The position numbers and the translations under genes were made by a program. From Chitinophaga terrae (ex Kim and Jung 2007) (lineage in GTDB: Bacteria > Bacteroidota > Bacteroidia > Chitinophagales > Chitinophagaceae), in contig NZ_FNRL01000012.1 of the NCBI RefSeq assembly GCF_900107795.1, forward strand, positions 1-64,000: a stretch of 64,000 nucleotides of DNA. The letters run 5' to 3'. Under the pieces are notes generated by a model, which saw nothing but the letters and a program-made list of their open reading frames with translations, ran no database searches and was not told the origin of the DNA. Shown in pieces: positions 18,201-24,394 of the stretch (position 1 is the first letter of the stretch; each line of letters begins with the position of its first letter).

Positions 18201-18580
18201 GAAATGGAGGCAGTATTTTTTTTCACGGATTGTTCGGTGTAGCCTACTACCAGGACTTCGCCCAGTTGGGAAGAAGAGGTAGCCAGCATGATATCCAGTG
18301 CGGCGCGGCCATTAACGGCAATGGTAGCTGGTGCATAGTTCATCATGCGGACCAGCAGCGTTTCGTTACCGGATGGCAATTTCAGTGTAAAGCGGCCATC
18401 GGGGCCGGTGGCGGTTCCCATGCCAGGGTTGCCTTTTACTGCTACGCTCACTCCTATGAGCGGTTCTTTTGTGGCGGAATCTCTTACTGATCCGGTTACA
18501 GTAAATCCGCTGTTTTGGCCAAAGCTTTCCTTTACCCCCAATAATAGCAGGAGGTAGCAACAAAGTTTAAATAACCTCAT
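15230..18580 (-). CDS. SusC/RagA-family TonB-dependent transporter (sialic acid locus)
   Basis: 1116 residues. Signal peptide at the start, then a carboxypeptidase-regulatory-like beta domain (VTGSVRDSATKEPLIGVSVAVKG, about 28-105), the TonB-box-like region EVLVVGY, and a plug with DDIESMQVMKDAASTAIYGARGANGVIVI, the diagnostic SusC block, followed by a 22-strand outer-membrane barrel ending in ARQFSLGANLRF with a terminal aromatic. It lacks the STN domain found in the other SusC at 31959, so it is not expected to signal to an anti-sigma factor; this agrees with the locus having a GntR-type regulator instead. It is the first gene of the operon, with a candidate promoter and operator at 18675-18720. 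Confidence 0.93.
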   Translation of the reverse strand: MRLFKLCCYLLLLLGVKESFGQNSGFTVTGSVRDSATKEPLIGVSVAVKGNPGMGTATGPDGRFTLKLPSGNETLLVRMMNYAPATIAVNGRAALDIMLATSSSQLGEVLVVGYTEQSVKKNTASISKMDIAELKNNPNPNPVQAMQGKIAGVSLPINQGQPGVGAANIIIRGGTKPNVYGSGLANNNGAQVGAVDGTNPLVVVDGVFRSINDVNPDDIESMQVMKDAASTAIYGARGANGVIVIKTKRGKLNTKSTITLNHRTTWETQARNYDYLGAADYLRLARTTVAKTSDALDKNNLLYNAGFSAGTKVFTQKGQFGKSTYLTALYDNIVQVEGQAYVDNLLAHGWQTMDDPINPGSKLLFADNHYQDLLWNTGVSNTDNVTLSGGTDRADYNFSMGYTNQKGVLVGTRYQRYNALGNFGYRASDNLRLEFMVNYQNVKPNYVDAYQNDLVRAIRITPLIRIYKDDGNPALGELYTVRNRFHTLKYDDMRTNTERLVTRVGADLTITKGLHWRPSLSYLLEDYTELFMRKATPADEIQPAQQRWKDDYTNSSRQLMLDQVLQYDFSIHNDHHFSALAGMNFTRNTNHEKDMGSQRAANDYIYTIEEDPTSIINGQVVSNVLDFRTGLGESRSASLFGQFSYDYKMRYLLGGSLRYDGFSNFAPGNKYAFFPSVSAGWNIDQEKFWNSRKVSSLKLRASWGAAGLSGLSIADTYGKYSSATYAVSSGIVRAGLSNPNLRWESTVTTDIAVDAGFFNNRLNLSLDYYSKLTKDRLTSKPLPSEAPFPDITYNNGSLRNRGIEVAVGGTVVKSKSFSWNANFTFAFNRTTITELPDNGRAKNRQGGDIIYDKAAGKEVEAGGLAVGERPYAIYGYHVLGVFATDEEAAAWNAKVKDNLASPQGIKVGKHGGDFIFEDVNNDGVIDTKDQVFIGYRNPDKLGGMQNTFSYKGFSLRVNLDYALGHMISNGALARSMGQGRAFNEGAPKQALGNDVWKEQGDQGKKYARFSFADYDYGQRNYLRNATLGNNSSYNSDVSVMFEKGDFLALREITLSYDFPASMVKRIHASGLNISGSIYNVAYLTAYKGLNPEIYSGFDPGGYPRARQFSLGANLRF

Positions 18581-18622
18581 TTGCGCGAGTTTAAAATGTG
18601 ATATGAGTATAGGTCCCCTTTA

Positions 18623-18636
18623 CCACGGGAACGTGG
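18623..18636 (-). promoter_or_regulatory. Short hairpin in the susC leader
   Basis: CCACG and CGTGG around a four-base loop form a perfect 5-bp stem in the predicted untranslated leader, 43 bases before the ATG. Role unknown; it is too short to be a terminator. Confidence 0.25.
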
Positions 18637-18674
18637 AATGCAATTATTTCATAACGTAAAAATAGTATTAGTAG

Positions 18675-18689
18675 TTATGTTCTACATAA
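18675..18689. promoter_or_regulatory. Candidate FadR-type operator at the susC promoter
   Basis: TTATGT-TCT-ACATAA is a perfect palindrome around the three central bases, with the GT-N3-AC core used by FadR-subfamily GntR regulators. It lies just downstream of the candidate -7 element at 18690-18697, over the expected transcription start. A closely similar site lies in front of the regulator gene at 19524-19534. Confidence 0.6.
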
Positions 18690-18720
18690 TAAATGTAGGA
18701 ATTGTTTTTTGATTTCAAAA
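18690..18720 (-). promoter_or_regulatory. Candidate promoter of the sialic acid operon
   Basis: On the minus strand TTTTG (18720 to 18716) and TACATTTA (18697 to 18690) are 18 bases apart, close to the Bacteroidota -33/-7 arrangement; the -7 element has one mismatch to TAnnTTTG. Confidence 0.45.
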
Positions 18721-18739
18721 TTTTTGAGAGAAATTTTTC

Positions 18740-18800
18740 CGGGAGAAGTTTATAAACAAGAAAGCAGCAAAGGTCTTTGGTCCCCTGCTGCTTTGATGGA
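18740..18800 (-). terminator. Stem-loop terminator after the regulator gene
   Basis: On the minus strand AAAGCAGCA and TGCTGCTTT (about 18794-18751) form a 9-bp stem with a GGGGACC-containing loop, followed by CTTGTTTAT. It separates the regulator transcript from the susC promoter. Confidence 0.5.
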
Positions 18801-18826
18801 AGGAAGAAGCGCCTGCGGCGCTGCGT

Positions 18827-19510
18827 TTATTTTTTAAGTTGCTGCAACCGGTCGAAATGTGGTTGCAGGTGTGCCAGCATACCTTCTTTAAAATCCTTCA
18901 CGGTACCTTTCCGTAGTATTTTAACCAAATCCTGATGGCTAACCTTCCCCGAAACGCTTTTCCGGTTCTCCAGCTTTATTACATAGCCAAAAATAGGCAG
19001 GAGGAGGTTTTGGAAACGTTTCATGGTGTGGTTGCCTGTCATCTCGTACAACTTGCCATGGAAGGCTATTTCGGTGTTGATGCGGAAACTTTTTTCTTTC
19101 ACTTCGCGGGCGGCGATTTCTTCCAGCTCGTCCAGGTCTTCCGGTGTTTTACGGAGAAAAAGCAGGTCGGCGATGCCCATTTCCAATACCAGGCGGAGTT
19201 CGAAGAGGTCCTGCAGTGTGGACTCGTCCATGATTTCGGGGTTCAGCACTTTTTCAAATGTGCCTACAATATCGGGGTTGGAGATAACCATACCGGTTTT
19301 CTTCTTAGTTTCTATGATCCCGAGCATTTTGAAGCGGCTGAGGGCTTCCCGCACTACGTTGCGGCTTACACCGAGGGCGGCGGCCAGTTCCAGTTCCGTA
19401 GGCAGCGGATCTCCGGGTTTAAAATTTTCTTTGGCGAAATACTCCCGCAAACTTGCTTCTACCCTTTCTGCCATGGATCTGGAAGCGATTGGTTTAATAC
19501 CGTTGACCAT
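18827..19510 (-). CDS. GntR-family (FadR subfamily) transcriptional regulator of sialic acid use
   Basis: 227 residues. N-terminal winged helix-turn-helix (about 10-75) with LREYFAKENFKPGDPLPTE and the family motif ELAAALGVSRNVVREALSRF; C-terminal all-helical FCD effector domain (about 100-220) with LFELRLVLEMGIADL and the metal/ligand histidines in FHGKLYEMTGNHTMKRFQ. Located directly upstream of susC on the same strand but separated by a terminator, so a local regulator. Two similar GT-N3-AC palindromes, before susC and before its own gene, suggest repression of both, released by a sialic acid catabolite as in NanR-type proteins (inferred). Confidence 0.85.
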   Translation of the reverse strand: MVNGIKPIASRSMAERVEASLREYFAKENFKPGDPLPTELELAAALGVSRNVVREALSRFKMLGIIETKKKTGMVISNPDIVGTFEKVLNPEIMDESTLQDLFELRLVLEMGIADLLFLRKTPEDLDELEEIAAREVKEKSFRINTEIAFHGKLYEMTGNHTMKRFQNLLLPIFGYVIKLENRKSVSGKVSHQDLVKILRKGTVKDFKEGMLAHLQPHFDRLQQLKK

Positions 19511-19523
19511 TTAGGATATCTTT

Positions 19524-19534
19524 TTGTACTACAA
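19524..19534. promoter_or_regulatory. Candidate FadR-type operator at the regulator's own promoter
   Basis: TTGTACTACAA is an 11-bp perfect palindrome fitting the FadR-subfamily pattern TNGTNNNACNA. It sits 14 bases before the regulator start and six bases after a -7-like element. The minus-strand core TGTAGTACA closely matches TGTAGAACA at 18677-18687. Confidence 0.6.
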
Positions 19535-19539
19535 TAGAA

Positions 19540-19547
19540 CAAATTTA
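19540..19547 (-). promoter_or_regulatory. Candidate -7 promoter element of the GntR gene (TAAATTTG)
   Basis: Read on the minus strand, TAAATTTG is a perfect TAnnTTTG match, 30 bases before the regulator ATG. Confidence 0.5.
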
Positions 19548-19663
19548 CATAAATGGGGAGATTTTCAAAGGGGTATTTAGTATACCGCTGACTTCAATGA
19601 GTTAGTCATTGGAAGAAGATGCGCTTTAATTATAACACAATACCGGGAAGTTCCTTTACACGG

Positions 19664-20305
19664 TTACTTCCTGATATAATTGGATCGCGGACCTCCTTTA
19701 TGGGGGAATTGAACATATCCTTCCGGCGGCTGTGGAAGCAGGGCTTGGCACTGTGTCGAACATAGATTGGTAAGTAAGGGCAATACATTATTACCTACCC
19801 AAAGGGAGATCCAGCGTTGATTTGTATGCCCGTAAGTCATTTCTTTTTGGCATATACTGCATTTAACGGTTTCTCCATGATACCTGACAGGATTATCCTT
19901 CAGATCCGGAAATCCACGCTTTCCCTTTAAATGCGTATAAAGCACCCGGGTGCTAACCTTACTGCTGCGAAGCCTCGTGCAATTCGTTATTTCATAGGGA
20001 TACCAATGTAAATTGTCGGAAGTATATGAGTTAAAAGTCTCCAAAGCCTCCATTTGTCCTATTTCCGGAGGTATGCTTGTTAGCATACTTCCATATAAAT
20101 CCACATGCTTTACGTTTTTCATTAAACCAATAGACTCGGGCAGGGTATATATCTGCTGATAGCATTCCTGGCCAATGCCCTCAGCAGGCGAAAATATCTC
20201 TCTTTCTTCCTTTATAACGATGTCGATATATGCGCAAAGTTTTGTCCAGGCCAGGGAATTCCGGTCTTGGAGATGGTTTTTTATTTTGGGGAAAGTGCTT
20301 TCCAT
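19664..20305 (-). CDS. LRR-containing protein with C-terminal cysteine cluster, unknown function
   Basis: 213 residues without signal peptide. Residues about 50-100 form two or three leucine-rich repeats (LPESIGLMKNVKHVDLYGSM, LTSIPPEIGQMEALETF), as in bacterial LRR proteins. The C-terminal part has CSICQKEM and, 30 residues later, LCSTQCQ, a CxxC...CxxxC set suited to zinc binding, with W and G rich linkers between. I do not recognise a named family; such small LRR proteins occur as orphan or immunity-like genes in Bacteroidota. No partner gene is adjacent. LRR debris of the same flavour lies at 21430-21654. Confidence 0.6.
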   Translation of the reverse strand: MESTFPKIKNHLQDRNSLAWTKLCAYIDIVIKEEREIFSPAEGIGQECYQQIYTLPESIGLMKNVKHVDLYGSMLTSIPPEIGQMEALETFNSYTSDNLHWYPYEITNCTRLRSSKVSTRVLYTHLKGKRGFPDLKDNPVRYHGETVKCSICQKEMTYGHTNQRWISLWVGNNVLPLLTNLCSTQCQALLPQPPEGYVQFPHKGGPRSNYIRK

Positions 20306-20432
20306 GTTTTTTTATTACTTTAAAAGTTAATTTGGTCTCGGTTTATCATTGAGGAATTAGCCTAAAATGTTGGTCGCTTGGCTTGACAAGATATTTCTTT
20401 ATCACAGAGTTTTTACAAGAAAAATGGGCTGA

Positions 20433-20510
20433 TACCAATTCAACCGCTACAACGCCGAATCCATTATTAATGAAAACGATCAGCTGTTAATGCAGATAGA
20501 TCGGCAATAG
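20433..20510 (+). pseudogene. Possible gene-tail remnant
   Basis: An open stretch of 25 codons bounded by stops reads YQFNRYNAESIINENDQLLM and four more residues (IDRQ). It looks protein-like (amphipathic, N/E/Q rich) but has no start. It may be the tail of a decayed gene, for example a transposase. Very tentative. Confidence 0.15.
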
Positions 20511-20552
20511 GAAATTTAAGTTAATCCGGTTACATTTACCTTTCCAATACAC

Positions 20553-20936
20553 ATGAAATTTAAATTATTCAGAACTTCCCGTCCGGTGATTCCCTGCTTC
20601 GAAGTTTTAAAAAAATCTCCAATAAGGGGCCATTATTTTTACAGGGCAGCGCAATGGCGCTGGCTTAATCGTGATATGATAACGGTGATTGACAGCCATG
20701 CTTCAAGAGTTTTTACCATGAACCCCTGGCCCCAACTGATTTTCCTGGCAGCTAATGGTAAACTAACAATTACAGAATATGTCAGCCATTTGGCAGGCAA
20801 GTATAAAAAGGAGATCCCATCGGACTTAGATAACACTGTCCTATCTATGATTGAGCTGCTGTTAAAAGACAAGATAATAGGTCTGTCGACCGTTCCAAGA
20901 GAACCCGATCCTGCGAATAACCTTCCCATTAAATAG
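20553..20936 (+). CDS. PqqD-like (RRE-fold) protein, orphan
   Basis: 127 residues. Residues about 45-110 resemble the PqqD/RiPP recognition element fold: a beta hairpin with VIDSHASRVFTMNP, a helix LIFLAANGKLTITEYVSHLAGKY and a second helix DNTVLSMIELLLKDKIIGL. The residue pattern (hydrophobic strand, N-P, then G-x-x-T-x-x-E) is that of PqqD-like peptide chaperones. The 44-residue N-terminal extension with paired W and R residues is unusual. No radical SAM or other modifying enzyme is nearby, so its partner may be elsewhere or the fold may be reused. The gene 20944 follows seven bases later and is likely co-transcribed. Confidence 0.5.
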   Translation: MKFKLFRTSRPVIPCFEVLKKSPIRGHYFYRAAQWRWLNRDMITVIDSHASRVFTMNPWPQLIFLAANGKLTITEYVSHLAGKYKKEIPSDLDNTVLSMIELLLKDKIIGLSTVPREPDPANNLPIK

Positions 20937-20943
20937 AGATATA

Positions 20944-21420
20944 ATGAACATTGTAACCATTATTCGCCAATTTAACGAACGCCAGGAAATTACCGTTCCT
21001 GATCTTGCCTGGTTAACTGCAAATAAACAAGAAGTATATAGTTACCTTCTTTTACATTTTCAACATGATTTTGCTATTGCGGTGCTTAATACATTGACGA
21101 ATCAGCGCAAAGCACAACAGTACGGGCCCGGCATAGAAGATATAATGTTTGGTTGCCTGTTAGTAGCGCTTCACCGGCAGGTCGAAGACTGCCTGATCAT
21201 CTGGAAAGCAAAAAATGTCGATTTCGACGCTTATTGCGGTTTAGACATTCAGCTAGTAGCTTTTATGGGCGTTGCCGCAACGATTTCTTTTTTGCAAACA
21301 AGTAACGATCCGGATGCATCTAAAGCGCTGGCTTTTCTGCTGGAATGTGAAGAGGCGGGAGAATTTGAGGAGTTGGATGGTTATTATTCTGGTATTTATA
21401 ACTGTTGGTGGATGAGTTAG
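20944..21420 (+). CDS. Hypothetical protein co-transcribed with the PqqD-like gene
   Basis: 158 residues, soluble, acidic and mostly helical, with no signal peptide. It ends in an acidic tail (ALAFLLECEEAGEFEELDGY) and a tryptophan-rich terminus (YNCWWMS). A central stretch (FGCLLVALHRQVEDCLIIWK) and LVAFMGVAATISFLQTS give alternating hydrophobic helices like a helical-repeat protein. I cannot name a family. The ATG at 20944 lies seven bases after the stop of the PqqD-like gene, and no promoter-like element separates them, so the two probably act together. Confidence 0.6.
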   Translation: MNIVTIIRQFNERQEITVPDLAWLTANKQEVYSYLLLHFQHDFAIAVLNTLTNQRKAQQYGPGIEDIMFGCLLVALHRQVEDCLIIWKAKNVDFDAYCGLDIQLVAFMGVAATISFLQTSNDPDASKALAFLLECEEAGEFEELDGYYSGIYNCWWMS

Positions 21421-21429
21421 TAGAGGTAA

Positions 21430-21654
21430 TTATCTCCCTCTTTGGCGCCTCAACTTACCACCTTGATTCTGGAAAACTGTAAAAAACTAATAAACTATGA
21501 TGCTGTTCTTGGTCAGCTTTACCACCTCGAAAAATTAATACTGGGTGATTGTGTTCCGTTGATCTCGATAGCACTTTTTCAGCGTTGCTTTATTATACTG
21601 ACAAGCTTATGGTATTTGTTCTTTTCTTTGACCTATAATGTTTTCCTTTATTAA
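21430..21654 (+). pseudogene. Leucine-rich-repeat gene fragment
   Basis: An open frame from the stop at 21427 to 21654 reads LAPQLTTLILENCKKLINYD and LYHLEKLILGDCVPLIS, two recognisable leucine-rich repeats in the LxxLxLxxC/N register, followed by a hydrophobic non-repeat tail. There is no ATG start. It is probably a remnant of a longer LRR protein, possibly related to the gene at 19664. Confidence 0.4.
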
Positions 21655-21713
21655 CAAACCACACATAATGAAATTTTAAATTTTGAGGTCGTTTACCATT
21701 CAATTTGTATCCA

Positions 21714-21745
21714 TTTGGATATTGCTAAAATAATTAGTATTATTG
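21714..21745 (+). promoter_or_regulatory. Candidate promoter of the restriction-modification operon
   Basis: TTTG at 21714-21717 and TATTATTG at 21738-21745 are 20 bases apart, the usual Bacteroidota -33/-7 spacing; the -7 element has one mismatch. Confidence 0.4.
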
Positions 21746-21822
21746 CCTGATAATTAATAATCAAAGCTTATCAAAATAACCTCTTTATACAGGAGGTCGT
21801 TTTAATGTCAAAATGATAAATC

Positions 21823-23001
21823 ATGCCCTCTATAAGAGACAAAATAATAGATGCACAAAATGACTCAAAAATATTTGCAGAGTTTTTCGCGGGAATAGGC
21901 CTCATGAGAATGGGGCTTGAAAACGCAGGATGGAATATTGCTTACGCAAATGATATCGATCCTTCAAAAGAACTTATGTATAAACGGCATTTCAATGATG
22001 AGCAAAATCATTTCCAACTAGGCGATATACACCAAATAGCCGGAGAATCCATACCAAAAGTTAATTTAGCTACAGCCTCCTTTCCTTGTACGGACCTTTC
22101 TCATGCAGGGCGACGCGAAGGACTTGCTGGAAAACAATCATCGGCTTTTTGGGGATTTGTCAGAATTTTGGACGAAATGCAAGAAAATAAGCCTCCGATA
22201 ATTTTACTTGAAAACGTTATCGGCTTTCTCACGTCACACAATGGAAAAGATTTTCATAGCGCGTTGACAGCACTAAATAAACTAGGATATGCTGTTGATG
22301 CCTTTATTATTGATGCCTCACATTTTGTTCCCCAAAGCCGCGTTAGGCTGTTTATTGTTGGAAAACTTGAGTCAAATGATAACATCATGGAAGAAAAACA
22401 ATTGTCATTTTACGAGAGCAAGATCCGGCCAGCTAAGCTAGCCAATTTCATATGTGATCACCCTGAAATCAATTGGAATATAACTTCCTTACCACCTTTA
22501 CCTCAACGCGAAATACAATTATCTGATATTGTCGAAAACCTTCCAGATACGGCGGCAGAATGGTGGAGTGAGGATCGAGTAGAATATTTACTTAATCAAA
22601 CCTTCGATCGTCATCGTATCTTACTTGAAGAAGCTAAGAAGGGGAAAAAGTACACATATTTTACAGCATTTCGGAGGATTAGGGAAGGTAACTCGATGGC
22701 TGAAGTACGCTCAGACGGAATCGCAGGTTGCTTGCGAACACCTAAAGGAGGGAGTGCTAGACAAATATTAATAAGATCTGGGAAAAATAAAATAAGCGTT
22801 CGATTAGTATCACCAAGGGAATGCGCGAGATTAATGGGAGCTGATAATTACAAGATAACCGGTAATATCAACAGAGATTTATTTGGCTTTGGTGATGCTG
22901 TTTGTGTTCCCGTTGTAACGTGGATTGCTGAAAATTATCTTAACCCCTTGCTAATTAAGTTAAAAGCAAACTCTGAAAATCTAGTATTCAATGCAAGCTA
23001 A
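21823..23001 (+). CDS. DNA (cytosine-5) methyltransferase
   Basis: 392 residues, the modification enzyme of a type II-like system. Motif I FAGIGLMRMGLENAGW at 22-37 binds S-adenosylmethionine, motif IV ASFPCTDLS at 85-93 carries the catalytic Cys89, motif VI LLENVIGF at 128-135, motif VIII QSRVRLFIVG at 171-180, and the last conserved block (PRECARLMG, about 328-337, then GDAVCVPV) completes the fold. The variable target-recognition region lies between about 200 and 325. Base composition is clearly more AT-rich than the flanking sialic acid locus, suggesting transfer. It overlaps the next gene by 11 bases. The target sequence cannot be read from the protein. Confidence 0.92.
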   Translation: MPSIRDKIIDAQNDSKIFAEFFAGIGLMRMGLENAGWNIAYANDIDPSKELMYKRHFNDEQNHFQLGDIHQIAGESIPKVNLATASFPCTDLSHAGRREGLAGKQSSAFWGFVRILDEMQENKPPIILLENVIGFLTSHNGKDFHSALTALNKLGYAVDAFIIDASHFVPQSRVRLFIVGKLESNDNIMEEKQLSFYESKIRPAKLANFICDHPEINWNITSLPPLPQREIQLSDIVENLPDTAAEWWSEDRVEYLLNQTFDRHRILLEEAKKGKKYTYFTAFRRIREGNSMAEVRSDGIAGCLRTPKGGSARQILIRSGKNKISVRLVSPRECARLMGADNYKITGNINRDLFGFGDAVCVPVVTWIAENYLNPLLIKLKANSENLVFNAS

Positions 23002-23950
23002 TCAACCATCTACAACGTTTGAAAATTGGTATAACTCACTAAAAACAGTAAAAGCGAATGGCGGGCCTGCTATTGGGACTATTGCTGCCAGTTTGGTTTT
23101 ACTTGATCGATTGAAAAAAGACTATAATTTAGATATACGCTCCCACCTTGCCGCAGGAGGAGCACAAATTAAAGGTGTTAGTGGCGCTGCTGTGGCTACC
23201 ATTCTAAAAAGCTTTAATGAGGAGCGTCCATTTGCTCGCGAAGGGGGAAGAACTAACCGAGGCGTCCTAGCAGAAGTTAAACCGCTACTCGAAGCATTAG
23301 AATCTCTTAGTTTAGAAGCATTGACTGAATTTGATCGTAATGCAATATTGAGTTCGTTTCAGGAATTTTTGGTCGAGCGTGTCCGAGATTTCCATAATCG
23401 CCAAAAGCTCAAACTTGTTTTTGATTCTAAGCGTTCAACCTGGCAAATTATTCATCAATTAATAAAAGCCGCTCAAACAGAAAATAAAGGCGGCCCGGTT
23501 GCCCAACATCTTGTTGGTGCAAAACTGCAACTTCGGTTTCCAGACTTACAAATTTCAAATGAACCAACGAGCGCCGCTGATGCGCCAACTAATAGATGGG
23601 GAGATTTTTCTATAAACAATACTATTTTTCATGTTACTGTAGCTCCAATGCCTGCGGTATTTGAAAAATGTCAAAAAAATATAGATCAAGGTTTAAAAGC
23701 ATACTTACTTGTTCCAGATTCAAAGCTTGCCGCGGCGAGGGAATTGGGTGAGCAACTTTGTGGAGGATTAATTGCTGTTGAATCTTTGGAATCATTTATC
23801 TCTCAAAATATTGAAGAAATCAGTACTTTCTCCAATGATCAATTAAGGCAAAACGTTATAAGTTTAGTAAAAATTTACAATGACCGAGTAGATAAGGTAG
23901 AAATAGATAAATCCTTAATGATTGAACTTCCGTCGAACTTAAATGATTGA
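22991..23950 (+). CDS. Putative restriction endonuclease (DUF4928-like)
   Basis: 319 residues, no signal peptide. The order (overlap of 11 bases with a C5 methyltransferase, vsr downstream) and the N-terminal pattern NGGPAIGTIAASLVLLDRLK with SHLAAGGAQIKGVSGAAVATIL recall proteins annotated as DUF4928 that accompany cytosine methyltransferases. A C-terminal half with a beta-rich stretch (NRWGDFSINNTIFHVTVAP) and a preceding acidic D-L-Q could be the nuclease core, but I cannot point to a certain catalytic D-ExK set. The cognate-endonuclease role is therefore inferred mainly from the operon. Confidence 0.65.
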   Translation: MQANQPSTTFENWYNSLKTVKANGGPAIGTIAASLVLLDRLKKDYNLDIRSHLAAGGAQIKGVSGAAVATILKSFNEERPFAREGGRTNRGVLAEVKPLLEALESLSLEALTEFDRNAILSSFQEFLVERVRDFHNRQKLKLVFDSKRSTWQIIHQLIKAAQTENKGGPVAQHLVGAKLQLRFPDLQISNEPTSAADAPTNRWGDFSINNTIFHVTVAPMPAVFEKCQKNIDQGLKAYLLVPDSKLAAARELGEQLCGGLIAVESLESFISQNIEEISTFSNDQLRQNVISLVKIYNDRVDKVEIDKSLMIELPSNLND

Positions 23951-23953
23951 GAC

Positions 23954-24394
23954 ATGACTGATGTATTTAACAAGGGACAGCGTAGCGAAGTAATGAGAAA
24001 AGTGAAATCAACCGGTAATGCGTCAACAGAGTTAAAACTAATACAGCTATTCAAAGCGTTAGATATAAAAGGGTGGCGAAGAAAATATAAACTTTTTGGA
24101 AATCCAGATTTTACTTTTCCAAAATTGAAAGTTGCAGTCTTTGCAGATGGCTGTTTCTGGCACGGACATGATTGCCGCAATACACGCCCCTCACAAAACA
24201 AGGAATATTGGACAAAAAAGCGCGAACGAAACATTACTCGTGATAATATTGTTAATCAGCATCTGAGTACTCATAACTGGGTTGTTATCAGGCTTTGGGA
24301 ATGTGAAATAAAAAATGGAACTGCGGTACGAAAACTTACTCCTTTAACTGAAATAAAAAGGTATACCCAGAATGACGCTTACGGTTTTCAGTAG
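23954..24394 (+). CDS. vsr: Very short patch repair endonuclease Vsr
   Basis: 146 residues, three bases after the putative endonuclease. Vsr nicks at T:G mismatches that arise when 5-methylcytosine made by the neighbouring methyltransferase deaminates. Family marks: RSEVMRKVKSTGNASTELKL at 10-29, the GNPDFTFPK catalytic-Asp block (Asp52), VFADGCFWHGHDCRN at 62-76 with zinc and catalytic residues (D65, H70, C74), NKEYW at 82-86, and the closing RLWECEI. Length is normal. It shares the low-GC character of the module. Confidence 0.93.
   Translation: MTDVFNKGQRSEVMRKVKSTGNASTELKLIQLFKALDIKGWRRKYKLFGNPDFTFPKLKVAVFADGCFWHGHDCRNTRPSQNKEYWTKKRERNITRDNIVNQHLSTHNWVVIRLWECEIKNGTAVRKLTPLTEIKRYTQNDAYGFQ

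Larger units (their letters stand above)
21421..21822 (+). other. Accessory intergenic region with LRR debris and promoter
   Basis: About 400 AT-rich bases without an intact gene. It contains the LRR-like remnant at 21430-21654, a candidate promoter at 21714-21745 and an AGGAGGT ribosome-binding-site-like sequence at 21791-21797 followed by the three-codon reading frame MSK-stop at 21805-21816, ahead of the methyltransferase ATG at 21823. Confidence 0.5.
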
